The notes under the pieces: model-generated | The model's database searches: none | Told to the model about the DNA's origin: nothing | What the model saw: only the letters and a program-made list of their open reading frames with translations | Origin: JBEVMS01 sp040508515 | Lineage (GTDB): Bacteria > Pseudomonadota > Gammaproteobacteria > Xanthomonadales > Rhodanobacteraceae | Direction of reading: 5' to 3' | DNA: 10,589 nt | Assembly (NCBI GenBank): GCA_040508515.1 | Contig: JBEVMS010000099.1 | Span: forward strand, 1 to 10,589 | Translations under genes and position numbers: made by a program | Part shown: piece by piece, positions 1-7,496 of the stretch | How the letters are laid out: every line of letters begins with the position of its first letter | Numbering within the stretch: the first letter of the stretch is position 1

Positions 1-54
1 ATCGGGCGTCGGCACGGGATTGGCGAAAATAATCGGTAACGAATTGACGCTCAT
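1..54 (-). CDS. fliK: Probable FliK (hook-length control protein), N-terminal 18 codons only
   Basis: An ATG at position 54 opens a reading frame that runs off the window edge; the visible residues are MSVNSLPIIFANPVPTPD. This is far too short to recognise a family from sequence. The call rests on position: in gammaproteobacterial flagellar clusters the gene after fliJ on the same strand is usually fliK, which encodes the secreted ruler that sets hook length and switches export specificity. A near-consensus sigma-54 promoter lies just upstream (positions 93-108), which fits a FleQ-controlled flagellar gene. The predicted leader is about 28 nt. No strong Shine-Dalgarno is seen, only a GAG-like stretch about 10 nt before the ATG. 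Another small flagellar protein cannot be excluded. Confidence 0.6.
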   Translation of the reverse strand, partial: MSVNSLPIIFANPVPTPD

Positions 55-92
55 GGCGTGGAACGCTCTGCAGCAATGGCTCCCAACGTCGG

Positions 93-108
93 AGCAAGAA
101 CCGAGCCA
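93..108 (-). promoter_or_regulatory. Sigma-54 (-24/-12) promoter upstream of fliK
   Basis: On the minus strand the sequence reads TGGCTCGGTTCTTGCT. Against the sigma-54 consensus TGGCACG-N4-TTGCW it differs at one of twelve defined positions, and both the -24 GG and -12 GC doublets have correct spacing. Transcription would start near position 82, about 28 nt before the fliK ATG. It lies in the 69-bp gap between fliJ and fliK, so fliK can be expressed separately from the fliE-J transcript. FleQ is the likely activator (inference). Confidence 0.75.
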
Positions 109-123
109 AGCCGCTGGGCTGGC

Positions 124-561
124 TCAGCGCACGTCGGCTGGTCGGCGTCGGTGCTGCATCCGCTCATCCACCTCGGCCTGCTCGCGACGCTGTTCGGCCT
201 GATCTTCCTGCATCTGTAACTTGGTCACCACGCTGTCGAGCGCTTTTTCGCGCGCATGCGCCAGCAACCATTGCCCGCGCGCAAGCTCCATCACGTGACG
301 CTGGCGCTCGATTTCATGACGCTGCTCGGTCATCGCCCGATCGATTCGATCGACGAATTTTTGACGGTTGATCAGCGCCGTGACGGTGAGCCCGCCGCTT
401 TGCGGCAGGCTGTACTCCGCCTTGAAGCGCTGCAAGTCCTCCATCTGCTGCTGCACCTTGGCCAATTGTTGCTGTTGCGCAGCGAACCGCTGCAAGGCGT
501 CCTGTTGGCGCCGCTGCGCCTGCTCCACCGCCGGCTGCAAGCGTGCCGAGCGCGCACTCAT
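124..561 (-). CDS. fliJ: FliJ, flagellar export chaperone / ATPase central stalk
   Basis: The 145-residue product is almost wholly charged and glutamine-rich with heptad-like spacing, for example the QQQQLAKVQQQMEDLQRF region near residues 30-46 and a second helical stretch at about 75-140. This is the antiparallel two-helix coiled coil typical of FliJ, whose usual length is about 147 residues. In the family FliJ sits in the centre of the FliI hexamer, resembles the gamma subunit of F-type ATPase, contacts FlhA and helps substrate delivery in the cytoplasm. Its ATG overlaps the fliI stop by 4 nt (ATGA), so translation is probably coupled. It is the last gene of the fliE-J operon; the next gene has its own promoter. 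The sequence itself diverges quickly in this family, so synteny carries much of the call. Confidence 0.9.
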   Translation of the reverse strand: MSARSARLQPAVEQAQRRQQDALQRFAAQQQQLAKVQQQMEDLQRFKAEYSLPQSGGLTVTALINRQKFVDRIDRAMTEQRHEIERQRHVMELARGQWLLAHAREKALDSVVTKLQMQEDQAEQRREQAEVDERMQHRRRPADVR

Positions 562-1925
562 ACGCCGACCACCTCGTCGGCCAGCTCGCCCAGCCGCTCC
601 TGTGCGGCCATCAGATCGACCGGCTCATCGACTTCCTGTTGAAGGAACGCGCGCAGGCGCGGCCACATCGCAATGGCCTGGTCCACCTGTGGATCGGAAC
701 CCTTCTGGTAGGCGCCCACCGCGATCAGATCGCGCTGCTGGCGATAGGCCGAATAGACCTGGCGAAAGCGCTGCGCGGCGCGCAGGCGTTCCTTGCTGAC
801 GACCGACGGCATCACGCGGCTGATCGACGCTTCGATATCGATGGATGGGTAATGACCGGCCTCGGCCAGATCGCGTGAGAGCACGATATGGCCGTCCAAA
901 ATCGCGCGCGCCGCGTCGGCGATCGGATCGTGGCGGTAATCGTCGCCCTCGGTCAGGACGGTATAGAACGCGGTGATCGAGCCGCGCCCTTCGGCATCGT
1001 TGCCGGCGCGCTCGACCAAGCCGGGCATCATCGCGAATACCGACGGCGGGTAGCCCTTGGTCGCAGGCGGCTCGCCGATCGCCAAGGCAATTTCGCGCTG
1101 CGCCTGGGCGAAGCGGGTGAGCGAATCCATCAGCAACAACACGCGCTGGCCGCGATCGCGAAACCATTCGGCGATCGCAGTGGCGTACTGCGCACCACGC
1201 AGACGCTGCAGCGGCGGCGCGTCCGCCGGCGCGGCGACGATCACCGCGCGCGCGCGACCCTCGGACCCCAGCGTGTGCTCGACGAATTCCTTCACTTCGC
1301 GGCCGCGCTCGCCGATCAGTCCGACCACCACCACATCGGCGTCGGTATAGCGGGTCATCATGCCCAGCAGGGTCGATTTGCCCACACCGGAGCCGGCAAA
1401 CAAACCCAGCCGTTGCCCCCGCCCCACGGTGAGCAAGGCGTTGATCGCACGCACGCCGGTATCCAGCGGTGTATCGATCGGCTTGCGCTGCATCGGATTG
1501 ATCGGTGCGCGCTTGAGCGAGGCTTGCTCATCGACGTCCAGCGGACCTAGCCCATCCAGTGGCACGCCATCGGCGCCGATCACCCGGCCCAGCAAGGCCT
1601 CACCCACCGGCAGGCCGCCAGCGCGTACCGGACGCACGCGCGCATTGGGCAGGACGCCATGCATCTCGGTGGCCGGCATCAGCAACAACCGCTCGTCGGC
1701 GAACCCGACCACTTCGGTGTCCAGCGCCGTGCCATCGGCGGTGTCAACCAGGCAGCGCGCGCCCAGCGCCGCTTCGCAGCCTTCCGCTTCCAAGGTCAAC
1801 CCGACCACGCGCCGCAAGCGTCCTTCGACGGTCAGCAGATGCGCACCCGCCACGCGCTTGGCGCGACGCGCCAGTTGTTCGCGCCAGCGTTGTGCACGCT
1901 GTTCGGCCGATGGTGCTTCGCTCAC
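558..1925 (-). CDS. fliI: FliI, flagellum-specific export ATPase
   Basis: The 455-residue protein is full length for FliI. An N-terminal beta-barrel region (about 25-100) is followed by the F1-beta-like catalytic core. Walker A is AGSGVGKST at residues 177-185; the GERGRE motif carrying the catalytic glutamate is at 205-210; Walker B is VLLLMDSLTR at 262-271; KGYPPSVF at 290-297 is typical of export and Rho-like ATPases. FliI hydrolyses ATP at the cytoplasmic face of the flagellar type III export gate to help unload substrates, with FliH as regulator and FliJ as stalk. The start is GTG: its first four bases are the GTGA overlap with the fliH stop. A type III secretion homologue (SctN) is excluded by the flagellar neighbours. 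Confidence 0.98.
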   Translation of the reverse strand: MSEAPSAEQRAQRWREQLARRAKRVAGAHLLTVEGRLRRVVGLTLEAEGCEAALGARCLVDTADGTALDTEVVGFADERLLLMPATEMHGVLPNARVRPVRAGGLPVGEALLGRVIGADGVPLDGLGPLDVDEQASLKRAPINPMQRKPIDTPLDTGVRAINALLTVGRGQRLGLFAGSGVGKSTLLGMMTRYTDADVVVVGLIGERGREVKEFVEHTLGSEGRARAVIVAAPADAPPLQRLRGAQYATAIAEWFRDRGQRVLLLMDSLTRFAQAQREIALAIGEPPATKGYPPSVFAMMPGLVERAGNDAEGRGSITAFYTVLTEGDDYRHDPIADAARAILDGHIVLSRDLAEAGHYPSIDIEASISRVMPSVVSKERLRAAQRFRQVYSAYRQQRDLIAVGAYQKGSDPQVDQAIAMWPRLRAFLQQEVDEPVDLMAAQERLGELADEVVGV

Positions 1926-2566
1926 ACCGTTGCCTCGGGATGATTGTCATGCAGATCGTTGCCGAGCACCGCGTCGATCACCGCGGCCAGGCGTGCATCG
2001 AGCGTGGCGTCCAGACGCGAGCGCGGACTTTCCAGCACGCAATCGCCGCGCTTGAGCGCCGGATTGGCACCGAATTTCCAAGTCGGCTCGGCTGCCGCCA
2101 GTTCGCGCAGCAGGTTCATGTCATCCGGATGCACCCACACCCGCAGCTCACGGGTGGCCGCGGGCAATGCCTCGGCGGCGGCACGCACGGCGCGCTCGAT
2201 CAGCGCAGGATCGAGCGCCAGTTCGCGCCCGACCACCCGCTGCGCCATCACCGCGGCCAGGCGCGCCAACTCCTGCTCGGTGGCGTCATCCAGCGCCGCC
2301 AGCGGACGCGCCGCGGCTTGCAGGATGGCCTCCAGCCGCGCTAGGCGCTCATCCAATTGCAGCTTGGCCGCCGCGCGTCCCTCGGCCAGTCCGGCCGCAT
2401 GGCCTTCTTCGCGCGCCTGACGCTCGATCGCTTCCAGTTCGGCCACGGTCGGACCGGGCGGTGGTGGCTCGGGCTCCGGCTCGGGCGCCGGCGCGATCTC
2501 ACCGACTTGGGGCAATTCCCAGCGCTCGAAGGCCAGCGCCTGATCGCGGCTGAGAATGCCGTTCAT
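1922..2566 (-). CDS. fliH: FliH, negative regulator of the FliI ATPase
   Basis: The 214-residue protein has the usual FliH layout. An N-terminal segment contains a tryptophan (FERWELPQ, W16), comparable to the Trp residues through which FliH docks to the export gate or C ring. A proline/glutamate linker follows at about 25-39. Next is an alpha-helical segment with a GxxxGxxxG pattern (G55, G59, G63), a known hallmark of FliH. The C-terminal V-ATPase E-subunit-like domain (about 110-205) includes WVHPDD and a late KRGDCVLESPRSRLDATLDARL region characteristic of the family (given in part). FliH dimers bind FliI and keep it inactive until docking. The ATG overlaps the fliG stop by one base (TGATG); the stop overlaps the fliI GTG. 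Confidence 0.95.
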   Translation of the reverse strand: MNGILSRDQALAFERWELPQVGEIAPAPEPEPEPPPPGPTVAELEAIERQAREEGHAAGLAEGRAAAKLQLDERLARLEAILQAAARPLAALDDATEQELARLAAVMAQRVVGRELALDPALIERAVRAAAEALPAATRELRVWVHPDDMNLLRELAAAEPTWKFGANPALKRGDCVLESPRSRLDATLDARLAAVIDAVLGNDLHDNHPEATV

Positions 2567-3576
2567 CAGACGAACTCGTCACCGCTGGAGGACAAGCTGA
2601 TCTGCCCGGCATCGGCCAGCTTGCGCGCGATCGCCAACACTTCTTTTTGCGCGGCATCGACTTCGCTGAGCTTGACCGGGCCTTTGACTTCCAGATCGTC
2701 GCGCAGCATATCGGCCGCACGCTTGGACATATTGCCGAAGATTTTCTCGCGTACCGACGCTTCGGCGCCCTTGAGCGCGGTGACCAGGCGCGCCGATGGC
2801 ACTTCGCGCAGCAACGTCTGCATGCTGCGGTCGTCCAGTTCGCCCAGATCCTCGAACACGAACATCAGTTCCTCGATCCGTCCGGACAAGCCCGCGTCGT
2901 GCCCGCGGATGGACGCGATCAGTTCGGCTTCGCGACTGGATTCCATCGCGTTCAAGATATCCGCCGCCGCCTTCAGGCCGCCGACATTGGCCGATTTGAG
3001 CTTGTTGGAGCTGCCAGAAAACTGGCGCTCCATGATTTCGTCCAACTCATTGAGCGCATGCGGCTGCACACCGTCCAGCGTGGCGATGCGCATGACCGCG
3101 TCGGAACGCACGCGCGGCGGCAGGTAGCCGATCACTTCGGCTGCCTGATCGGGCTCCAGATGCGCCAGCACCAAGGCGATGATCTGCGGATGCTCGATGC
3201 CGATCATCTCGGCAATGGCGCGGCTCTCCATCCACTTCAGCGACTCCAGTCCCTTGGTCGAGCGGCCGAGCAAAATGCGGTCGATCAAGCCGCCGGCCTT
3301 GGTTTCGCCCAGCGCGCTCACCAGCATCCGCCGGATGTAATCCTCGGTGCCCACGCCCAGCGCGGTTTGCCGCCCCATGTCCTCGTTGAGTTTGGCCAGC
3401 ACTTGCTCGACTTGCTCGCGCGAAACGCTGCTCATCGAGGCCATGGCGGTGCCGACCGCTTGCACGTCACGCGCGGACAAGTGCTTGAGCACCTCGGCAG
3501 CGTCCTGCTCCCCCAAGGTTAGCAGCAGGATCGCGGCGCGCTGCGCGCCGCTCACGTCGATCGGATCAGCCGCCAT
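2566..3576 (-). CDS. fliG: FliG, flagellar motor switch / rotor protein
   Basis: The 336-residue protein is a normal-length FliG. The N-terminal domain (about 1-100) binds FliF, the middle domain carries the FliM-binding EHPQ motif at 128-131, and the C-terminal domain (about 235-335) contains the torque helix. The run NMSKRAADMLRDDLEVKGPV preserves the charged residues that face the MotA stator in E. coli FliG: R286, D293 and D294 here, with K302 in place of an arginine. The gene starts inside the end of fliF (11-nt overlap), so the FliF:FliG ratio may rely on coupled translation. The stop overlaps the fliH start. A GC-rich inverted repeat sits at nucleotides 26-44 of the coding sequence. 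Confidence 0.98.
   Translation of the reverse strand: MAADPIDVSGAQRAAILLLTLGEQDAAEVLKHLSARDVQAVGTAMASMSSVSREQVEQVLAKLNEDMGRQTALGVGTEDYIRRMLVSALGETKAGGLIDRILLGRSTKGLESLKWMESRAIAEMIGIEHPQIIALVLAHLEPDQAAEVIGYLPPRVRSDAVMRIATLDGVQPHALNELDEIMERQFSGSSNKLKSANVGGLKAAADILNAMESSREAELIASIRGHDAGLSGRIEELMFVFEDLGELDDRSMQTLLREVPSARLVTALKGAEASVREKIFGNMSKRAADMLRDDLEVKGPVKLSEVDAAQKEVLAIARKLADAGQISLSSSGDEFV
3533..3551. repeat. Perfect 9-1-9 inverted repeat just inside fliG
   Basis: GCGGCGCGC and its exact reverse complement are separated by one base. As RNA it can form an 8-bp GC-only stem with a three-base loop. It encodes residues 9-15 of FliG (SGAQRAA) and begins 25 nt after the ATG. Alanine and arginine codons in GC-rich DNA can produce such palindromes by chance, so function is uncertain. 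Confidence 0.5.
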
Positions 3577-5242
3577 CTTCGCCCACCCAATTCATCACAA
3601 CTTGCGCCACCTGCTTGGGATTTTCCTGTACCAACCTGCGCGCCTGATCGATCTTTTGCTCGTAGGCCATGGCCTGCAGTTGCGGCGCGCTGAGGCGTAC
3701 CTGGTCGTCATCAAAGTCGTCGTCGTTGACCCTGACCGAAACCGTCGGTATCGGCTCGGGCAGCGCGGCCAGCGGTTCGGGCGCACGCAGCAGCCCCTTG
3801 AGCATCGGGCGCAGCAGACCGAACGCGATCAGCAACGCCACCACGATGCCGCCTCCCTGCTTGAGCAGGTCCAGCATGCCTGGACGCTGCCAGAACGGCA
3901 CACTTAGTGGCGCGTCATTGCCGGGCGTCTGGGTGAAGGCCTGATTGATCACGCTGACGTTGTCGCCACGCTGCGCATCGAAGCCCACGGCGTTCTTGGT
4001 CAAATCCGTCAGGCGCTGCAACTCCTGCGCGGTGAACGGCACGCTTTTGCCGGTTCCGTTGGGTGCCGCCTTGTTGTCCACCACCACCGCGACCGTCAGA
4101 CGCACCAGCCGACCGGCCGGATCGCTGACGTGACTCACCGTGCGACCCAGCTCGTAGTTACGGGTCGCATTGGACGACGTATCCGTGGGCGAATTCGCCT
4201 GAGCGTTGGCCGCGGTGGTGGCACCGGCGCGCGCGTTGCCAGCGTTGGGCTGTGCCGCCGTCGGCTGCGCCACCGTGTTGGGCGGCTGGTTGCTCAGTGC
4301 GCCCGGCACCGCGCCGCCGGCGTCGCGCTTGCTCTCGCTGCTGGTCTGTTCGCTGCGCAGAGCCGGGTGATCGGCGTCGTAGCTCTCGCTGGCTTTCTCG
4401 GTCTGGCTGAAATCCAGATCGGCATCCACCCGCGCGCGCACCCGGCCCGTGCCCACCAGCGGCGTCAGCAGTTCTTCAACACGCTGCACATAGGTATTCT
4501 CGATCCGCGTGGCGAGCCGCAGGCGGGTATCGCCGATCGCCCCCGGGCTGTTGGGATCGTTCACCGTCAATAAATTGCCTTGCTGATCGACCACCGAGAC
4601 TTGCGCGGCATCCAGGTCGGGCACGCTGGAAGACACCAGGTGCACGATGGCCGCCACCTGGCTGCTGTCGAGCTGGCGCCCTTGGTACAGCGTCAGCAGT
4701 ACCGAGGCGCTGGCCGGCCGGTTGTCGCGAATAAACGCCGACGGCTTGGGCAACGCCAGATGCACGCGCGCCGAACGCACGAATTGCAGACCGGCGATGG
4801 TGTTGCCCAGGTCGGTTTCCAACAATTGCTGGTAGCGCGTGCGCTCGGCCAGATCGCTCATGCCGAACGGCGAATCGGCTTGCGGCGATTCGGTGGCCGT
4901 GGCGCTGCCCTGCGGCAGCCCCTGCCCAGCCAAACGCAGGCGCACACTGGCCAATTGCTCCGACGGCACCATGATCGAAGTGCCGTCCAAACCCAGCTTG
5001 TAAGGCGTATTGCTCGATTGCAGCGCTTGCGTAACCGCCGAGGCATCCTTTGGGTCCAGCCCGGCATAGAGCAGGCCATAGTTGGGGCTGCGCGACCACA
5101 GAATAGTCGCCACGCCAAACGCCACCGCCGCCGCGATGCCGACCAATAACAAGGCCGGTCGTACCGCGGGATTGCGCAGGAGATTCTTCAAGGGGTCCAG
5201 GCGCGATCCGTTGCCGGAGGGCGCGATGGCGTTTTCGGCCAT
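3566..5242 (-). CDS. fliF: FliF, flagellar MS-ring protein
   Basis: The 558-residue protein forms the MS ring in the inner membrane, the first assembled part of the basal body. A short cytoplasmic N-terminus precedes TM1 at about 29-49. The periplasmic YscJ/FliF ring-building motifs lie at about 50-225 (SPNYGLLYAGLDPKDA at the start, PSAFIRDNRPASASVLL around 167-183). The FliF C region spans about 245-440 and holds the low-complexity Ala/Asn/Thr/Pro loop at about 308-360. TM2 is at about 457-480. The cytoplasmic tail ends in a helix (about 520-553) that matches the FliG-binding segment. It lies 52 bp after fliE; a clear Shine-Dalgarno is not visible (weak GAG). Its end overlaps fliG by 11 nt. 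Confidence 0.98.
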   Translation of the reverse strand: MAENAIAPSGNGSRLDPLKNLLRNPAVRPALLLVGIAAAVAFGVATILWSRSPNYGLLYAGLDPKDASAVTQALQSSNTPYKLGLDGTSIMVPSEQLASVRLRLAGQGLPQGSATATESPQADSPFGMSDLAERTRYQQLLETDLGNTIAGLQFVRSARVHLALPKPSAFIRDNRPASASVLLTLYQGRQLDSSQVAAIVHLVSSSVPDLDAAQVSVVDQQGNLLTVNDPNSPGAIGDTRLRLATRIENTYVQRVEELLTPLVGTGRVRARVDADLDFSQTEKASESYDADHPALRSEQTSSESKRDAGGAVPGALSNQPPNTVAQPTAAQPNAGNARAGATTAANAQANSPTDTSSNATRNYELGRTVSHVSDPAGRLVRLTVAVVVDNKAAPNGTGKSVPFTAQELQRLTDLTKNAVGFDAQRGDNVSVINQAFTQTPGNDAPLSVPFWQRPGMLDLLKQGGGIVVALLIAFGLLRPMLKGLLRAPEPLAALPEPIPTVSVRVNDDDFDDDQVRLSAPQLQAMAYEQKIDQARRLVQENPKQVAQVVMNWVGEDGG

Positions 5243-5294
5243 GAAAACTGCTCGGTCTTAGGGACGCCCGCAGGCATCGTGTATCGGTCCGGAT

Positions 5295-5633
5295 TTAGAC
5301 CGGCATGTTCATGATGTTGGAGTAGGCATCGGTAAGCTTGTTGCGTACCTCGACCAATCCACGGAAAGCCAGATCGGCCTTTTGCCCCGCGATCACCGTG
5401 CGACCGATATCAGCGCCCGCGTCGCCACGTTCGAACGCATCGGACTGCGTCATTGCATCGGATTGCTTCTGCGCCACCGTGGTAATCGACTGCCGCAGCA
5501 GCGCGCCAAAATCGACACCCTGGCTGGTCGCCGCATCGGCCGATTGGAACGCGGTTTCCGTACCGGGCATGGAGGCTTGCGCGGTGAGCTGTCGCATTTG
5601 CGACAGCACACTGTTGACGTCGATCTGGCTCAT
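5295..5633 (-). CDS. fliE: FliE, MS-ring/rod adaptor protein
   Basis: The 112-residue product has the FliE pattern: a variable N-terminus followed by conserved C-terminal helices, including VDFGALLRQSI, QSDAFERGD and the final VRNKLTDAYSNIMNMPV. FliE links the FliF ring to the proximal rod and is exported through the gate. The start chosen is the ATG at 5633 (MSQIDVNSV), preceded by TTGGAAACCCGAC with GGAA about 9 nt upstream. An upstream in-frame ATG at 5654 would give seven more residues (MMRWKPD) that look non-native and lie almost at the predicted transcription start. It is first in the fliE-F-G-H-I-J operon, with a sigma-54 promoter about 40 bp upstream. A perfect inverted repeat lies in codons 9-16. 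Confidence 0.96.
   Translation of the reverse strand: MSQIDVNSVLSQMRQLTAQASMPGTETAFQSADAATSQGVDFGALLRQSITTVAQKQSDAMTQSDAFERGDAGADIGRTVIAGQKADLAFRGLVEVRNKLTDAYSNIMNMPV
5588..5607. repeat. Perfect 9-2-9 inverted repeat in the first codons of fliE
   Basis: GCTGTCGCA and its exact reverse complement are separated by two bases. In the mRNA this gives an 8-bp stem with a four-base AAAU loop, at nucleotides 27-46 of fliE and about 55-75 nt after the predicted transcription start. The encoded peptide is itself near-symmetric (LSQMRQL). Confidence 0.6.
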
Positions 5634-5672
5634 GTCGGGTTTCCAACGCATCACAGGTAGTGGCTAATGCAA

Positions 5673-5688
5673 AGCACAAGCCGTGCCA
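5673..5688 (-). promoter_or_regulatory. Sigma-54 (-24/-12) promoter of the fliE-J operon
   Basis: The minus strand reads TGGCACGGCTTGTGCT. The -24 half TGGCACG is a perfect match, and the -12 half GTGCT differs from TTGCW at one base; the GG and GC doublets are correctly spaced. Transcription would begin near 5662, giving a leader of about 29 nt before the fliE ATG. It lies in the 69-bp gap between the fleQ stop and fliE. In Pseudomonas the fliE operon is a FleQ/sigma-54 target, so the same control is likely here. Confidence 0.82.
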
Positions 5689-5702
5689 CGCCCTGCTTTA
5701 CC

Positions 5703-7124
<1,422 letters not shown>

Positions 7125-7223
7125 AATGGGGATTCCGCCTTGAGTACTGCCGAACGATCACGTCGCCATCCAGGCACGCGTCGCCCCCCTTTGGTCACCG
7201 TCCATGTGACACCATGCCAGGGA

Positions 7224-7239
7224 AGCAAGAACAGCGCCA
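7224..7239 (-). promoter_or_regulatory. Sigma-54 (-24/-12) promoter upstream of fleQ
   Basis: The minus strand reads TGGCGCTGTTCTTGCT. It matches the sigma-54 consensus TGGCACG-N4-TTGCW at ten of twelve positions, with GG and GC intact and a perfect TTGCT -12 half. Its last nine bases are the same as in the fliK promoter. An A/T run lies just upstream. Transcription would start near 7213, leaving a leader of about 89 nt before the fleQ GTG. Since FleQ is itself a sigma-54 activator, this suggests autoregulation or control by another enhancer-binding protein. Confidence 0.68.
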
Positions 7240-7453
7240 AAAAAATAACGCTCAACCGATTCCAGTCACGGATCTGCCAAAACTTGCGTCCGAATACCGA
7301 CAGCCAAAGTCATCACATACTTTGTAGAAATGACTTATATACCGATGATTTATATTGGCATGAAGGGTTGCGAGGACTCGACCAAAAGGGTACTTCGTTC
7401 AACCTCAATGCAGGTCAGGAACGCCAAATTTTTCGCTCGCGAATTGGCCACGG

Positions 7454-7469
7454 CGTGATAGTGATCACA
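7454..7469. promoter_or_regulatory. CRP/Vfr/Clp-family binding site candidate
   Basis: On the minus strand the site reads TGTGATCACTATCACG. It matches the CRP consensus TGTGA-N6-TCACA at nine of ten half-site positions and has the favourable AA flank before TGTGA. It lies about 28 bp beyond the pilZ-like stop, some 330 bp upstream of the fleQ start and about 215 bp upstream of the sigma-54 promoter. In Pseudomonas the CRP homologue Vfr binds the fleQ promoter, and in Xanthomonas the CRP-like protein Clp recognises the same consensus. No well-placed sigma-70 promoter was found for it, so its role is open. Confidence 0.5.
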
Positions 7470-7496
7470 TTCCGTTGACACTCATCTGCCGGATCT

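Larger units (their letters stand above)
7125..7496. other. 372-bp AT-richer intergenic region upstream of fleQ
   Basis: This stretch separates the pilZ-like stop from the fleQ GTG. It contains the sigma-54 promoter of fleQ (7224-7239) and a CRP/Clp-like site (7454-7469). AT-rich tracts lie at 7239-7248 (an A run directly upstream of the -24 element) and at about 7320-7356 (TATATA and TTTATA). A plus-strand frame covers most of it, but its product is composition-biased, with no recognisable domain and no convincing ribosome site, so I do not call it. I see no convincing terminator for the upstream transcript and no RNA gene. In Xanthomonas an rpoN2 gene would be expected about here; it is absent. 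Confidence 0.8.

Noticed and set aside
888..1550. Long plus-strand frames antisense to fliI, and similar ones opposite fliG, fliF and fliD
   Set aside because: High GC content gives long shadow frames opposite real genes; the minus-strand products are all recognisable flagellar proteins.
7338..7350. Possible IHF site (AATCATCGGTATA on the minus strand) upstream of the fleQ promoter
   Set aside because: Two mismatches to a loose consensus in an AT-rich tract; too weak to list.
7355..7371. TGGCA...TTGC on the plus strand resembling a sigma-54 promoter
   Set aside because: Spacing between the GG and GC doublets is one base too long, and it would face no plus-strand gene.
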